A stretch of 64,000 nucleotides of DNA from CAYOKT01 sp964404605 (GCA_964404605.1 CAYOKT010000002.1:41848-105847); one strand, 5' to 3'; positions 51,777 through 60,441 are shown, numbered from the stretch's first letter. Numbers and translations: made by a program. Notes: generated from the sequence alone by a model not told the origin.

Positions 51777-53512
51777 GCCGCCTCCAGCTCCTTCGCCATC
51801 TCCTGCCGGTGGAAGAGCTCCCGGTAGACCCCGCCCGCCTTCATCAGGTCGGCGTGCAGCCCGCGCTCGACGATCTCCCCCTCCTCGAGGACGATGATCT
51901 CGTCCGCCTTGACCACGCTGGAGATCCGGTGGGTGATGATGATCGCCGTGCGGCCCTCGAGGTAGCGGTCGAGGTTGCCGAGGATCGCCTCCTCGGTCGC
52001 GGCGTCCACCGCGCTCAGGGCGTCGTCGAGAATGATCACCCGGGGTTTGCGGATGACCGCGCGGGCGATGGCGACCCGCTGCTTCTGGCCGCCGGACAGG
52101 GTGATCCCCCGCTCTCCGACCTCGGTCTCCAGCCCATCCGGGAAGTCGGGGAGATCCTGCACCAACCGGCTGATTTCGAGGGCCTGCTCGATCTCCTCCC
52201 CGCTGTACTCCCGCCCGAGGGTGATGTTCTCCCGGATCGTCGTGCTGAAGAGGAGCGGCTCCTGGGGAACCACGGCGAGGCTGTCGCGCAGCTCCCCGAG
52301 GCGCATACGCCTGATCGGAGTGTTGTCGAGGCGGATTTCGCCCTCCTGAACATCGTACAGGCGGGCGAGCAGACCGGCGATGGTGCTCTTTCCCGACCCC
52401 ACGCGCCCGACCACGCCGAACGTCCAACCGGGCCGGATGTCGAACTCCACCCCGCGAAGGGCGGGGCGATCCGCGGAAGGATAGGTGAAGGTGACGCGGT
52501 CGAAGGTGACCCGCCCCTCTGTCTTGCCCGGCGAAACCGGGTCCGGCGGATCGGCGATCTCCGGCCGGCGGTCGAACAGCTCCCACAGCCGGTCGAGGGA
52601 AGCGTTCCCGCGCTGGAAGAGGCTCACGACCCATCCGAGGGCGATCATCGGCCAGATGAGCAGACCGAGATAACTGACGAAGGCGACGAAATCCCCGACC
52701 TGCATCACCCCCTGGATGATCAGGTAGCCGCCATAGAGGAGGATGGCCGCCAGGGCTCCGCCGAAGAGGAGCATGATGGAGGGGATGAAGACGCCTTGTA
52801 TCAGGATCAGCCGCATGTTGCGCCGGAAAAAGGTCCGGCTGTGGAGATCCCAGAGCGCCTCCTGCGCCTTCTCCTGCAGGAACGCCTTGACGATCCGGAT
52901 CCCGGAGAGGTTCTGCTGCGCGGTGTTCGAGAGTTCCGAGAACGCCGCCTGGCTCGCGGTGGAAGCCTTGTGCACCTGGCGGCCAAGGAGAAAAACCGTC
53001 CCCGAGATGAACGGTCCGACGGCGATGATAAGAAGGGTCAGCTTCACATTGATCATCGCCATCAGGCTGAAGGAGAAGACGAGGCCGGAGATCGTGTTCA
53101 CGGTGTACATCAGCGCCGGGCCGACGACCATCCGCACCTGCTCGATGTCCGAGGTGCTCCGGGTCATCAGGTCCCCGGTCCGCCAGCGGTCATAGAACCC
53201 CGGGTCGAGGGTCAGGAGGTGGTTCAGCAGGCTCTGCCGGAGGTCATATTCGATGTGGCGGCTGACCCCGATCACGGTCCGTCGCATCAGGAAACGGAAC
53301 GTGCCGGACCCGGCCGCCACGGCGAGGATCAGGAGAGCGTAGTTCCACAACGCCGCGTGGGTGATCTCCGTCTCGAGGGAATTGATCGCCCCGCGTATCA
53401 CCCACGGGCCGGCCGCCTGGAAGCCGTTGGCGAGGAGAACGAACCCCAGGCCCGCCAGGACTTTAGTCCGGTACGGGCGGAAATAGGGGAGTATTCGTTG
53501 CCAGAAACGCAT
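51773..53512 (-). CDS. ABC exporter half-transporter with a degenerate catalytic site (YheI/BmrC-like)
   Basis: The 579-residue protein has six membrane helices and an ABC domain with GRVGSGKST, LSGGQKQR and VIILDDALSAVD. Asp replaces the catalytic Glu after Walker B, as in the B. subtilis BmrC subunit, so one ATP site of the heterodimer should be inactive or slow. GGAGG precedes ATG 53512. A promoter at 53621-53649 probably drives the pair. Confidence 0.9.
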   Translation of the reverse strand: MRFWQRILPYFRPYRTKVLAGLGFVLLANGFQAAGPWVIRGAINSLETEITHAALWNYALLILAVAAGSGTFRFLMRRTVIGVSRHIEYDLRQSLLNHLLTLDPGFYDRWRTGDLMTRSTSDIEQVRMVVGPALMYTVNTISGLVFSFSLMAMINVKLTLLIIAVGPFISGTVFLLGRQVHKASTASQAAFSELSNTAQQNLSGIRIVKAFLQEKAQEALWDLHSRTFFRRNMRLILIQGVFIPSIMLLFGGALAAILLYGGYLIIQGVMQVGDFVAFVSYLGLLIWPMIALGWVVSLFQRGNASLDRLWELFDRRPEIADPPDPVSPGKTEGRVTFDRVTFTYPSADRPALRGVEFDIRPGWTFGVVGRVGSGKSTIAGLLARLYDVQEGEIRLDNTPIRRMRLGELRDSLAVVPQEPLLFSTTIRENITLGREYSGEEIEQALEISRLVQDLPDFPDGLETEVGERGITLSGGQKQRVAIARAVIRKPRVIILDDALSAVDAATEEAILGNLDRYLEGRTAIIITHRISSVVKADEIIVLEEGEIVERGLHADLMKAGGVYRELFHRQEMAKELEAA

Positions 53513-53620
53513 GGTCCTCCGGTGGATCGAGCGCCGGGACCGCCGAGCCTCGACGGGGAGATGGTCCGCTTCGTGCAGGCATGATGCAACTTCCCGCCCC
53601 GGCGAGTGAAACGAGTAGAA

Positions 53621-53649
53621 AGAATACGAACTATCCCCACGCGGCGCAA
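53621..53649 (-). promoter_or_regulatory. Predicted promoter for the ABC exporter operon
   Basis: On the minus strand TTGCGC (53649-53644), a 17-base spacer and TATTCT (53626-53621) lie ~110 bases before the ATG. Confidence 0.5.
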
Positions 53650-53665
53650 AAGGCACTTCGGCATC

Positions 53666-53694
53666 TTGGAGGGTTTCGGAGTGTGCGCTATATT
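53666..53694 (+). promoter_or_regulatory. Predicted promoter for the GT2/flippase/deacetylase operon
   Basis: TTGGAG (53666-53671), a 17-base spacer and TATATT (53689-53694). Transcription would begin near 53700, so a translation start upstream of that (GTG 53697) is unlikely. It diverges from the exporter promoter, with only 16 bases between the two -35 boxes. Confidence 0.6.
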
Positions 53695-53729
53695 ACGTGG
53701 CTACTGGGCAAAACGCGGGGGTTCCGGGC

Positions 53730-54911
53730 TTGATTCAATTCTTTACAGCGGTTTACGTCCTGTTGTCGGGGTTCATGATCTACGGGCTGACCCGGGTGCG
53801 GCGGAGGGTGCGGCACTCCGAGGGCGATGCTTCCCTGCCGAAACTCGCGGTGATCGTCGCCGCGCGGGACGAGGAGGAGCAACTGCCGGTCCTGATCGAA
53901 GCCCTCTCCGCGCAGGATTATCCGGCGGACCTCGTCTCCTTCTGGCTGGTGGATGACGACAGCCGGGACGGCACCTTCCTGGTCGCCGAGAAGGCGGCGA
54001 AGCGCGACCCCCGTTTCCACGCCCTGCGCAGCGATGGTTCTCTTCCCATCCCCAGCCCGAAAAAACGCGCGCTCCACACCGGGATCCTGCAGGCGGACGC
54101 CGAATGGATCGTCACCACGGACGCCGACTGCACGCCGCCGCCGAGTTGGCTGCGGGGGTTGGCGGCGTTCATGCTCCCGGAAAACGGCGCGGTGGTCGGG
54201 TACGCCCCGCTCACCGGCGGGCGGTCGCCGCTGGAGTTCCTCGCGATGGGAGAAAGCTGGTCGGCCGCCGCGCTCGCCGCCGCGGGGATCGGGCTGGATT
54301 ATCCCTTCACCGCCTTCGGGCGCAACTTCGCCTTCCGCCGCGATGTGTACCTCGACCTCGGCGGGTACGGCGCCGGCGGCGCCTATGCCTCCGGGGACGA
54401 CGATCTCTTCCTGCAGAGTATCGCCGCCCGCACGAACTGGCGGATCGCCTTCGCCGCCGATCCCCGGGCCGTGGTCCCCTCGCTGGTGAACCCCGGCGGG
54501 CGGGTTCTTTCGGCGAAGGCGAGGCACCTCTCCGTGGGTACCCATTACGCCCCGGGGTGGATCCTCCTCGGCGGCATCGGCAGCCTGCTGTTCATGGGGC
54601 TCGCGCTGGTCACGGCCGGACGATTGTTCGGCTTCTTCCGGGAGACGGACGTCGGGCGGGCCTGGCGGGTCAAGTGGACCTGCGACGCCGCGATGGCGGC
54701 CGCCGGCCTGCGGGTACTGGGCGACCCCGCCCGCGGGGCGCTCGCGATGCTGACGATGACCGCGGCGCCGTTTTTCTTCTGGATCATCTGGCCGCGCGCG
54801 CTGTTCGGGAAGGTCGAATGGAAGGGCCGCGAGTTTTCCCGCGGGCGTGCGGCGTACGGCGCCGAGGAAAACGACGAGGAGTCCGGCGCGACCGAGGTGG
54901 AAGATGCCTGA
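53730..54911 (+). CDS. Membrane GT2 glycosyltransferase 1 (lacks the QxxRW motif)
   Basis: The 393-residue protein has an N-terminal membrane helix (~3-20), a GT-A domain with LAVIVAARDEEEQLP, WLVDDDSRDGT, TTDADCTPPPSW (130-140) and FAFRRDVYLDLGGY, and C-terminal helices (~275-300, ~345-370). Where relatives have QxxRW it has AKARHL (262-267), so processive or lipid-acceptor chemistry may differ. TTG 53730 was chosen because the predicted promoter lies over GTG 53697. It is the first gene of the five-gene cluster. Confidence 0.82.
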   Translation: MIQFFTAVYVLLSGFMIYGLTRVRRRVRHSEGDASLPKLAVIVAARDEEEQLPVLIEALSAQDYPADLVSFWLVDDDSRDGTFLVAEKAAKRDPRFHALRSDGSLPIPSPKKRALHTGILQADAEWIVTTDADCTPPPSWLRGLAAFMLPENGAVVGYAPLTGGRSPLEFLAMGESWSAAALAAAGIGLDYPFTAFGRNFAFRRDVYLDLGGYGAGGAYASGDDDLFLQSIAARTNWRIAFAADPRAVVPSLVNPGGRVLSAKARHLSVGTHYAPGWILLGGIGSLLFMGLALVTAGRLFGFFRETDVGRAWRVKWTCDAAMAAAGLRVLGDPARGALAMLTMTAAPFFFWIIWPRALFGKVEWKGREFSRGRAAYGAEENDEESGATEVEDA

Positions 54912-55983
54912 ACCCGGACCGTCCGAGCGCAACCGCAACGACTCCCCGCGAACCGGCCATGAAGCCGCCGCCCTCGCGGCGGACATCATGGGACCGGCGA
55001 ACGGAAAGCGCCCCCGCGCAATATGGTTCTACGGCCTGAAGGCCGTCGTCGCCGCCGGGCTGCTCTTCTTCCTCGTGCGGACGATCAGCCTTCCCGCCCT
55101 CGTGGACGCACTGCGCAGGGCCGACCCCCGGCTCCTGACACCGGTGTTTCTCCTCATGGCGCTGAACCTCTACCTGCAGGCCGCCCGCTGGCGGCTGCTG
55201 GCGGGGACGGAAGCGCAGGATCTCACCTTCCGGCGGGCGTTCGCCAGCCTCGTCGGGGGGTTCACCTTCGGATTGATCACCCCCGGGCGGGTGGGGGAGG
55301 TCGGACGTGTGCTGCTCCTGCAGGCCCCCTCGCGCTGGAGGCTCGCGGGGCTGCACGTTCTCGACAAGCTCTACTTTTTCGGCCTCGTGGCGCTGACCGG
55401 CCCGTTTATGATCTTCTGGATGCCGGGTTTCCGCGAGGCGCTCCCGGCGGAGGCCGGACGGGGTGTGGGAATCCTCGTCACCCTCCTGCCGCTCCTCTAC
55501 CTCTTCTTCGCCGTCAACCCCAAGCCCCTGAAGGGATTGCTGGTCGCGATCCAGCTCGCCTATCCCGGCCGGAAGCGGCTGCTCGAACTGCTCGGGGCCT
55601 TCGAGGGGCTGAAGCTCCGGCATACGCTTCGCGCGCTGGGCTATACGCTGATCCAGTTCATCGTCATCCTGGTGCAATTCGCCCTGCTCAGCCGGGCCTT
55701 TCAGCCGGTCTCCTGGGTGACCGCCGGGCACACCTACGCGGCCACCCTGTTCGTCAAGATCGCCCTGCCCATCTCCCTCGGGAACCTGGGGGTCGGCGAA
55801 TGGGCGGCGGTCTCCTTCTACCAGCGTTACGGGATCGCGGACACCACGGCGTTCGGGGCGTCCCTGCTGCTGTTCGGGATCAATGTGCTGCTCCCCTCAC
55901 TGGCGGGCCTGGCGGTCCTTCTCCGCCTGCGCCCCGCGGCACTCGGCATGAGGAAAGCAAACGCTCGAGAGGAAGCGGCGTGA
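54904..55983 (+). CDS. Flippase-like membrane protein (LPG synthase TM region / AglD family)
   Basis: The 359-residue polytopic protein has about seven to eight membrane helices and the family signatures LNLYLQAARWRLL, FGLITPGRVGEVGR and LPISLGNLGVGEWAAVSFYQRYG. The family includes MprF-like lipid flippases and hopanoid/glycolipid transport proteins. It lacks the soluble aminoacyltransferase domain. Its start overlaps the GT2 gene by 8 nt, suggesting that it moves or supports the lipid product of the cluster. Confidence 0.85.
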   Translation: MPEPGPSERNRNDSPRTGHEAAALAADIMGPANGKRPRAIWFYGLKAVVAAGLLFFLVRTISLPALVDALRRADPRLLTPVFLLMALNLYLQAARWRLLAGTEAQDLTFRRAFASLVGGFTFGLITPGRVGEVGRVLLLQAPSRWRLAGLHVLDKLYFFGLVALTGPFMIFWMPGFREALPAEAGRGVGILVTLLPLLYLFFAVNPKPLKGLLVAIQLAYPGRKRLLELLGAFEGLKLRHTLRALGYTLIQFIVILVQFALLSRAFQPVSWVTAGHTYAATLFVKIALPISLGNLGVGEWAAVSFYQRYGIADTTAFGASLLLFGINVLLPSLAGLAVLLRLRPAALGMRKANAREEAA

Positions 55984-57215
55984 TTCTCTTCTACCTGTTC
56001 GCCTGGTGCAGCGGGCTGATCTACCTCGCCTTCCTGATCATCGTCCATGTGGGCCTGCGCACCATGCCCCGCTCCCGCTTCGAGGAGGACGACGAGAAGC
56101 TTCCGAGCGTCTCGGTGGTCATCGCCGCCCGTGACGAGGAGACCCGGATCGGCCGGCTGCTCGACAGCCTCCAGGCTCAGGACTACCCCCGTGACCGCGT
56201 GGAGATCATCGTCGTCGACGATCGCAGCCGCGACGCCACCGCGGAATTCGTCAGCCGCAACCGCCCCGACGGCATCCCGCTGCGGGTGCTGCGCATCCGC
56301 GACGGGGAGACCCCGCGGGGCCGGTCCCCGAAGAAATACGCCCTCAGCCGGGGCATCGACCTCGCCTCCGGCGAGGTGATCGTGACGACGGACGCCGACT
56401 GCTGGATGGGTCCGCGCTGGCTGCGCGCCCTCGTCTCGCCCTTCGTCGATCCGGAGGTCCACGGCGCCACGGGTGTCAGCCGCTTCGTCTGGCCGGACGA
56501 CACCCCGAAGCGGTGGTGGTCCGACCTCGAAAGTATCGAACACCTGTCCTATTCCATCGCCGCGATGGGCACCATCGGCGTGGGGCACGTGTTCAACGCG
56601 CACGGCAGCAATCTCGCCGCCCGAAAAAGCGTGTACGAGCGCATCGGCGGCTACCGGAGCAACGAACGGGTGGCCTCCGGGGACGATGTCTTCCTCCTGC
56701 AGGATATCGCCGCCAGCGGCGGCAAGGTGGTCTTCATCGACCGCCCCGAAGGGTATGTCTTCAGCCAGCCGGTGAGCAACCTGCGCGAGTGGGTGCACCA
56801 GCGGGCGCGCTGGAGTTCGAAGGGATTCTACTACCCGCCTTTCATCCTGCTGCTCGTCGTCGGGACTTACGCCTTTTCCCTCGCCCTGCTCATCGGGACC
56901 GTTCTCGCCCTGTTCAGCCGTTTCCCCTGGCGCCTGCTGGCGGGCATGGCGGGGTTCAAGATGGCCGCCGAATCCATCCTGATGGAAGAGGGCTGCGAGC
57001 GACTCGGTGAAAGGTTCCCCTTCGGCCGGTTCCTCCTCGGCCAGATTCTCCACACGCCGGCCCTGCTCGCCGCGGGGATCCGCGGCCAGTTCTTCTCGTT
57101 CTCCTGGAAAGGACAGCAATTCAGCGGCCTGGACGGGTTCCGGAACGGGAACAGGAAGCCGCGCCCCGCCGCCGGGAAACGCCGGACGCCGCGCCGGGAG
57201 GGTGCGCGGGCATGA
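55980..57215 (+). CDS. Membrane GT2 glycosyltransferase 2
   Basis: The 411-residue protein has an N-terminal membrane helix (~3-25) and a GT-A domain with SVVIAARDEETRI, IIVVDDRSRDAT, TTDADCWMG (DXD, 136-144), GDDVFLL and QRARW (274-278), then two or three C-terminal helices. It is of the CrtQ/hopanoid GT type. GTG 55980 overlaps the flippase stop (GTGA). Confidence 0.87.
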   Translation: MILFYLFAWCSGLIYLAFLIIVHVGLRTMPRSRFEEDDEKLPSVSVVIAARDEETRIGRLLDSLQAQDYPRDRVEIIVVDDRSRDATAEFVSRNRPDGIPLRVLRIRDGETPRGRSPKKYALSRGIDLASGEVIVTTDADCWMGPRWLRALVSPFVDPEVHGATGVSRFVWPDDTPKRWWSDLESIEHLSYSIAAMGTIGVGHVFNAHGSNLAARKSVYERIGGYRSNERVASGDDVFLLQDIAASGGKVVFIDRPEGYVFSQPVSNLREWVHQRARWSSKGFYYPPFILLLVVGTYAFSLALLIGTVLALFSRFPWRLLAGMAGFKMAAESILMEEGCERLGERFPFGRFLLGQILHTPALLAAGIRGQFFSFSWKGQQFSGLDGFRNGNRKPRPAAGKRRTPRREGARA

Positions 57216-57880
57216 GCCGGGGGGTCCTTCGGACACCATGGATCTTCGAGGCGCTCCTGCCCTCCGCCCTCTGGGGCGCAACGCCGCGCGGCCGGGGAGA
57301 GGTGTTCCTTACCTTCGATGACGGCCCCGATCCCGCGGCCACCCCTCCGCTCCTCGACCTGCTCGCCTCCGAAGGGATTACTGCCGGGTTCTTCCTTACC
57401 GGGGAGAAGCTTGCAGCATCACCCGAAGTAACAGAGCGTATCCACGCTCAGGGACATAGGATCGGATACCACGGCCTCTCGCACTCTCCCTGGTCGCGGT
57501 TGAAGGGGGAAGCGCTCCGGCGGGAGATGGATCCCGCCCGGCTCTCCCCCCCGCTGCCCGGCTGGACGACCCGTTCTCCCCGCCTGTTGCGGCCGCCCCA
57601 CGGCCGCATCGGCCCGGCGGCGCTGCGCGAGGCGCGCAGGCTGGGAGCGCGACTCGTCTTCTGGCGCCTGATGATCGGAGACTGGATCGAGGGGAAAACG
57701 GCCGCGGTGCTCGAGTCGGACCTCCTGGCCCACACCCGCCCAGGCGATATCATCGTCCTCCATGACGGCGGCCCGTGCGGCGTGCTCCTGCCGGACGTGC
57801 TCTCCCGCGTCCTCCCCGCCTGGCGGGGGGTGGGCATCGAGGTGGGTTCCTTTTCGGCATTGGCCGGAGCGGCGCCATGA
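57212..57880 (+). CDS. Polysaccharide deacetylase (NodB domain)
   Basis: The 222-residue CE4-type enzyme has TFDDGPD (34-40), HGLSH (87-91, metal His pair), RPPHG (127-131) and VLHDGG (182-187). There is no signal peptide, so it acts in the cytosol, unlike secreted chitin or murein deacetylases. It would remove an acetyl group from a GlcNAc-type residue placed by one of the flanking GT2 enzymes. Its ends overlap both neighbours by 4 nt. Confidence 0.9.
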   Translation: MSRGVLRTPWIFEALLPSALWGATPRGRGEVFLTFDDGPDPAATPPLLDLLASEGITAGFFLTGEKLAASPEVTERIHAQGHRIGYHGLSHSPWSRLKGEALRREMDPARLSPPLPGWTTRSPRLLRPPHGRIGPAALREARRLGARLVFWRLMIGDWIEGKTAAVLESDLLAHTRPGDIIVLHDGGPCGVLLPDVLSRVLPAWRGVGIEVGSFSALAGAAP

Positions 57881-59037
57881 TCTCCCTGGTGATCGCCCTA
57901 CTCGCGCTGGCGACCTTGCTCACCATCGCCTACGGGACCACGCGCTCCTGGCCCCATCACGACAGGACCCCCCCGGTCACCGTGGTCGTGTGCGCCCGCG
58001 ACGAGGAGGCGACGCTGTTCGACTGCCTGATGGCGCTCGCCACACAGGACTACCCCCATGACCACTACCGGCTGATCCTCGTCGACCACCTGTCGCAGGA
58101 TGCGACCGGGGAGATCATGGAAACCTTCGCCGAGAACGCCCCGGTGCCCACGAGGGTGATTCACATCAGCGAGGAGGATCCGCAACTCGCGGGAAAGGTG
58201 CACGCCCTCGCCGTGGGGCTGGAGCACGTGGAAACGGAACTCGTCCTCCTCACGGACGGCGACTGCATCGTGCCGGACTCCTGGATCCGGGCCATGGTCT
58301 CCTATTTCGAGGAGGATGTGGTCGCGGTCGCCGGGCTGGTGAGCGTGGGGCTGGACGGCATTCCGGAGGACTGGATCGGCCGGTTGCAGAACGTCGACCA
58401 CCGGTACTACCTGGGGATGCTCACGGGCCTGTCCGGATTACGGGCCCCCAGCGGCCGCAGGAAGCGGGACCGGATTCCGCAGCCGTTCCGCAGCCTGATC
58501 TCCCGCCTCCGGCCGGCGTTCTGCAGCGGGAACAACCTCGGCTTCCGGATGTCCGCCTACCGTGAAGTGGGCGGCTACCGCGCCATCGGGAACACATTCA
58601 TCGAGGACTATGCCCTGTTGAACCGGATCGTGAGCCGGACCCGGAAACATCTAGCCGTGGTGCCGGACTCGGCCGTCCGCGTCTTCACAACCGCGCAACC
58701 GGACCTGCGGGGGCTGTGGCGCCAGAAACGGCGATGGGCCACCGGGACTTCCATCTTCAACCCGCTGAGCGCCTACCTCTTCATCGAGGTCGGGATGATC
58801 CGCATCCTCCTGCCGTGGCTGGTGCTGTTTCAGCCGCTTCCCGCCCTCGCCGCCCTCGCCCTGGTGGCCGCCGCCGACACCATCGTCATTCGCAATGTCA
58901 GCCGCCTCACCGGCCATCGCATTTACCTCCGTGATATCCTGTTCCACGAGATCTACCAGATCGCGTTGAACCATATGCTTCTCCTCGCGACGATCACCCA
59001 CTGGCCGGTGGTCTGGAAGGGGCAGAAGTACCGCTGA
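57877..59037 (+). CDS. Membrane GT2 glycosyltransferase 3
   Basis: The 386-residue protein has an N-terminal helix (~2-20), VTVVVCARDEEATL, LVDHLSQDAT, LTDGDCIVPDSW (DXD as DGD, 127-129), EDYALLNR and QKRRW (283-287), then C-terminal helices. It differs from enzymes 1 and 2 in its metal-binding and nucleotide motifs, so probably uses another donor or acceptor. ATG 57877 overlaps the deacetylase stop (ATGA). It ends the cluster. Confidence 0.87.
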   Translation: MISLVIALLALATLLTIAYGTTRSWPHHDRTPPVTVVVCARDEEATLFDCLMALATQDYPHDHYRLILVDHLSQDATGEIMETFAENAPVPTRVIHISEEDPQLAGKVHALAVGLEHVETELVLLTDGDCIVPDSWIRAMVSYFEEDVVAVAGLVSVGLDGIPEDWIGRLQNVDHRYYLGMLTGLSGLRAPSGRRKRDRIPQPFRSLISRLRPAFCSGNNLGFRMSAYREVGGYRAIGNTFIEDYALLNRIVSRTRKHLAVVPDSAVRVFTTAQPDLRGLWRQKRRWATGTSIFNPLSAYLFIEVGMIRILLPWLVLFQPLPALAALALVAAADTIVIRNVSRLTGHRIYLRDILFHEIYQIALNHMLLLATITHWPVVWKGQKYR

Positions 59038-59072
59038 AGCGGCCGCCGCCGCCGGAACCACCCTCCCCCCGC

Positions 59073-59102
59073 TTGACACCCGCACCTGTCCTCCCCTACG
59101 TT
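59073..59102 (+). promoter_or_regulatory. Predicted promoter upstream of the proline dehydrogenase leader
   Basis: A perfect TTGACA (59073-59078) lies 18 bases before TACGTT (59097-59102), a weaker -10 element. Transcription would start near 59109, ~315 bases before the next gene. Confidence 0.5.
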
Positions 59103-59240
59103 GGGAGTGCATGCGGCGTAAGCCGTGCGACCCGGCCCTCCGCACGTAGGAACCTCCCACCCGGGAGGTGACCGCAAGTGGGGAGGGCCGTTCTCTGTCG
59201 GTGGGAGAAAACGGCGGACCACCCCCGGGAACAAGGGCGC
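59096..59240 (+). ncRNA. Candidate structured leader or small RNA
   Basis: Several stable stems follow the promoter. They include CCTACGT/ACGTAGG enclosing GGAG/CTCC and a TGCGGC-GTAA-GCCGTG hairpin (59096-59150). A CCTCCC-ACCC-GGGAGG hairpin follows (59153-59168), then CCGTTCTCT pairs with AGAAAACGG (59188-59213). The motif GGCCGTTCTC(T/C)GTC repeats at 59186 and 59249. There is no open frame with coding character in 59038-59422. I cannot match it to a known riboswitch; a 6S-like or other RNA is possible but unproven. Confidence 0.35.
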
Positions 59241-59422
59241 GTTCGGCCGTTCTCCGTCCGGTCGGCGAAAACTCATCGCCCTCCTCCCCCAGCCACTGCA
59301 CAACCCGCGTCTCGGAAGCTGCCCCACCCGCACCCACACGGGGCGGTTTGACCGCGCGAGGGCTCTTGCGTATCTTTTCACCAATCCGTACCCCGGATCC
59401 CGACCACCCCACGGAGAACCCG

Positions 59423-60325
59423 ATGAGCCTGTTCGACAAGATGATCGTCGCCACCATTCCCCTCGTTCCGAAGCCGCTGGTCCGTCATTTCGCGGACCCC
59501 TACATCGCGGGAGAGACACTTGAGGATGCCGTACGCGCCGTGCGGCAGCTCAACCGCCAGGGCGCCACTGCGACCGTGGATGTACTCGGTGAAGCGGTGA
59601 CGCAGCGGGAGCAGTCCTTGAGAGCGGTGGAATCCTACCTCGAGCTGGTGGAGACCATCGAGACGGAGGGGCTGGATGCCAACGTCTCCATCAAGCCGAC
59701 CCAGTTCGGCCTGGGCCTCGATTTCGCCTTCTGCCGGGACAACTATCGCCGGGTCCTGGACGAACTGCAAAAGCGGGACAACTTCGCCCGCATCGACATG
59801 GAAGACAGTCCCTACACCACCCTCACCTTCGACCTGTTCGACTCCCTGCGGCAGGAGTACGACAAGGTCGGCGTCGTGATCCAGGCGTACCTCCGCCGCT
59901 CGATGCACGACCTGGAGAGCCGCCTGATCCCGGCGAAGGCGAAGATCCGCATCTGCAAGGGCATCTACGTCGAACCGCCGGAGATCGCCTTCAAGGACTA
60001 CGAAATCGTTCGCCGGAACTTCCTGCTGCTGCTCGAGAAGGCGCTGAAGGCGGGGCTCCATGTCGGCATCGCCACCCATGATGAAATCCTGGTCTTCGAG
60101 GCCTACCGGATCATCGAGCATCTCGAGCTGCCCCCGGACCGGTACGAGTTCCAGATGCTGCTCGGGGTGAACGAGGGGTTGCGGCGCCAGGTGATCGCGG
60201 ACGGACACAAGATGCGGGTTTATGTGCCCTTCGGGCAGGACTGGTACGCCTATTCCACCCGGCGGCTGAAGGAGAACCCCCGCATCGCCGGCTATGTGTT
60301 CCGCGGTATCTTCAGCCCGAACTGA
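59423..60325 (+). CDS. Proline dehydrogenase
   Basis: The 300-residue FAD enzyme oxidises proline to pyrroline-5-carboxylate. It has VSIKPTQFGL, FARIDMEDSPYT, VIQAYLRRS, RICKGIYVEP, the MLLGVNEGLRR loop and YVPFGQDWYAYSTRRLKENP. The monofunctional length matches PutB/FadM-type enzymes; no P5C dehydrogenase is adjacent. GGAG precedes ATG 59423. Confidence 0.93.
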   Translation: MSLFDKMIVATIPLVPKPLVRHFADPYIAGETLEDAVRAVRQLNRQGATATVDVLGEAVTQREQSLRAVESYLELVETIETEGLDANVSIKPTQFGLGLDFAFCRDNYRRVLDELQKRDNFARIDMEDSPYTTLTFDLFDSLRQEYDKVGVVIQAYLRRSMHDLESRLIPAKAKIRICKGIYVEPPEIAFKDYEIVRRNFLLLLEKALKAGLHVGIATHDEILVFEAYRIIEHLELPPDRYEFQMLLGVNEGLRRQVIADGHKMRVYVPFGQDWYAYSTRRLKENPRIAGYVFRGIFSPN

Positions 60326-60349
60326 GCGACCCCGGATTCCACCATTTGC

Positions 60350-60441
60350 CCCGGGAAGCAGTCCCGCCTTCGCCTTTAGCTACCCGGCCACGCCAAAGGC
60401 TACGCCGAGGCAAGCGGCGTGACGGGCGTTCCCGGGCTACC
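60350..60441 (+). repeat. Dispersed palindromic element, copy C
   Basis: It aligns with copy D: CCGGGAAGCAGTCCC at the left end, GCCTTCGCCTTTAGCTACCC, CACGCCAAAGGC, AAGCGGCGTG and TTCCCGGGCTACCC at the right. The complementary CGCCTTT / AAAGGC parts allow a hairpin. A TCCCGA..TCGGGA hairpin follows at 60499-60520, as after copy A. Confidence 0.55.

Noticed and set aside
59145..59175. T-box-like sequence (GGGAGGTGACCGC)
   Set aside because: It lacks the T-box specifier stem and terminator, and such leaders are not expected in this lineage.
59290..59360. Cobalamin riboswitch (GCCACTG ... CGGAAGC resembles part of the B12 consensus)
   Set aside because: The order and the other conserved boxes (GGTG..A..CC, the ACTGT box, the final CTGCC pairing element) are missing, and the downstream gene is a proline dehydrogenase.
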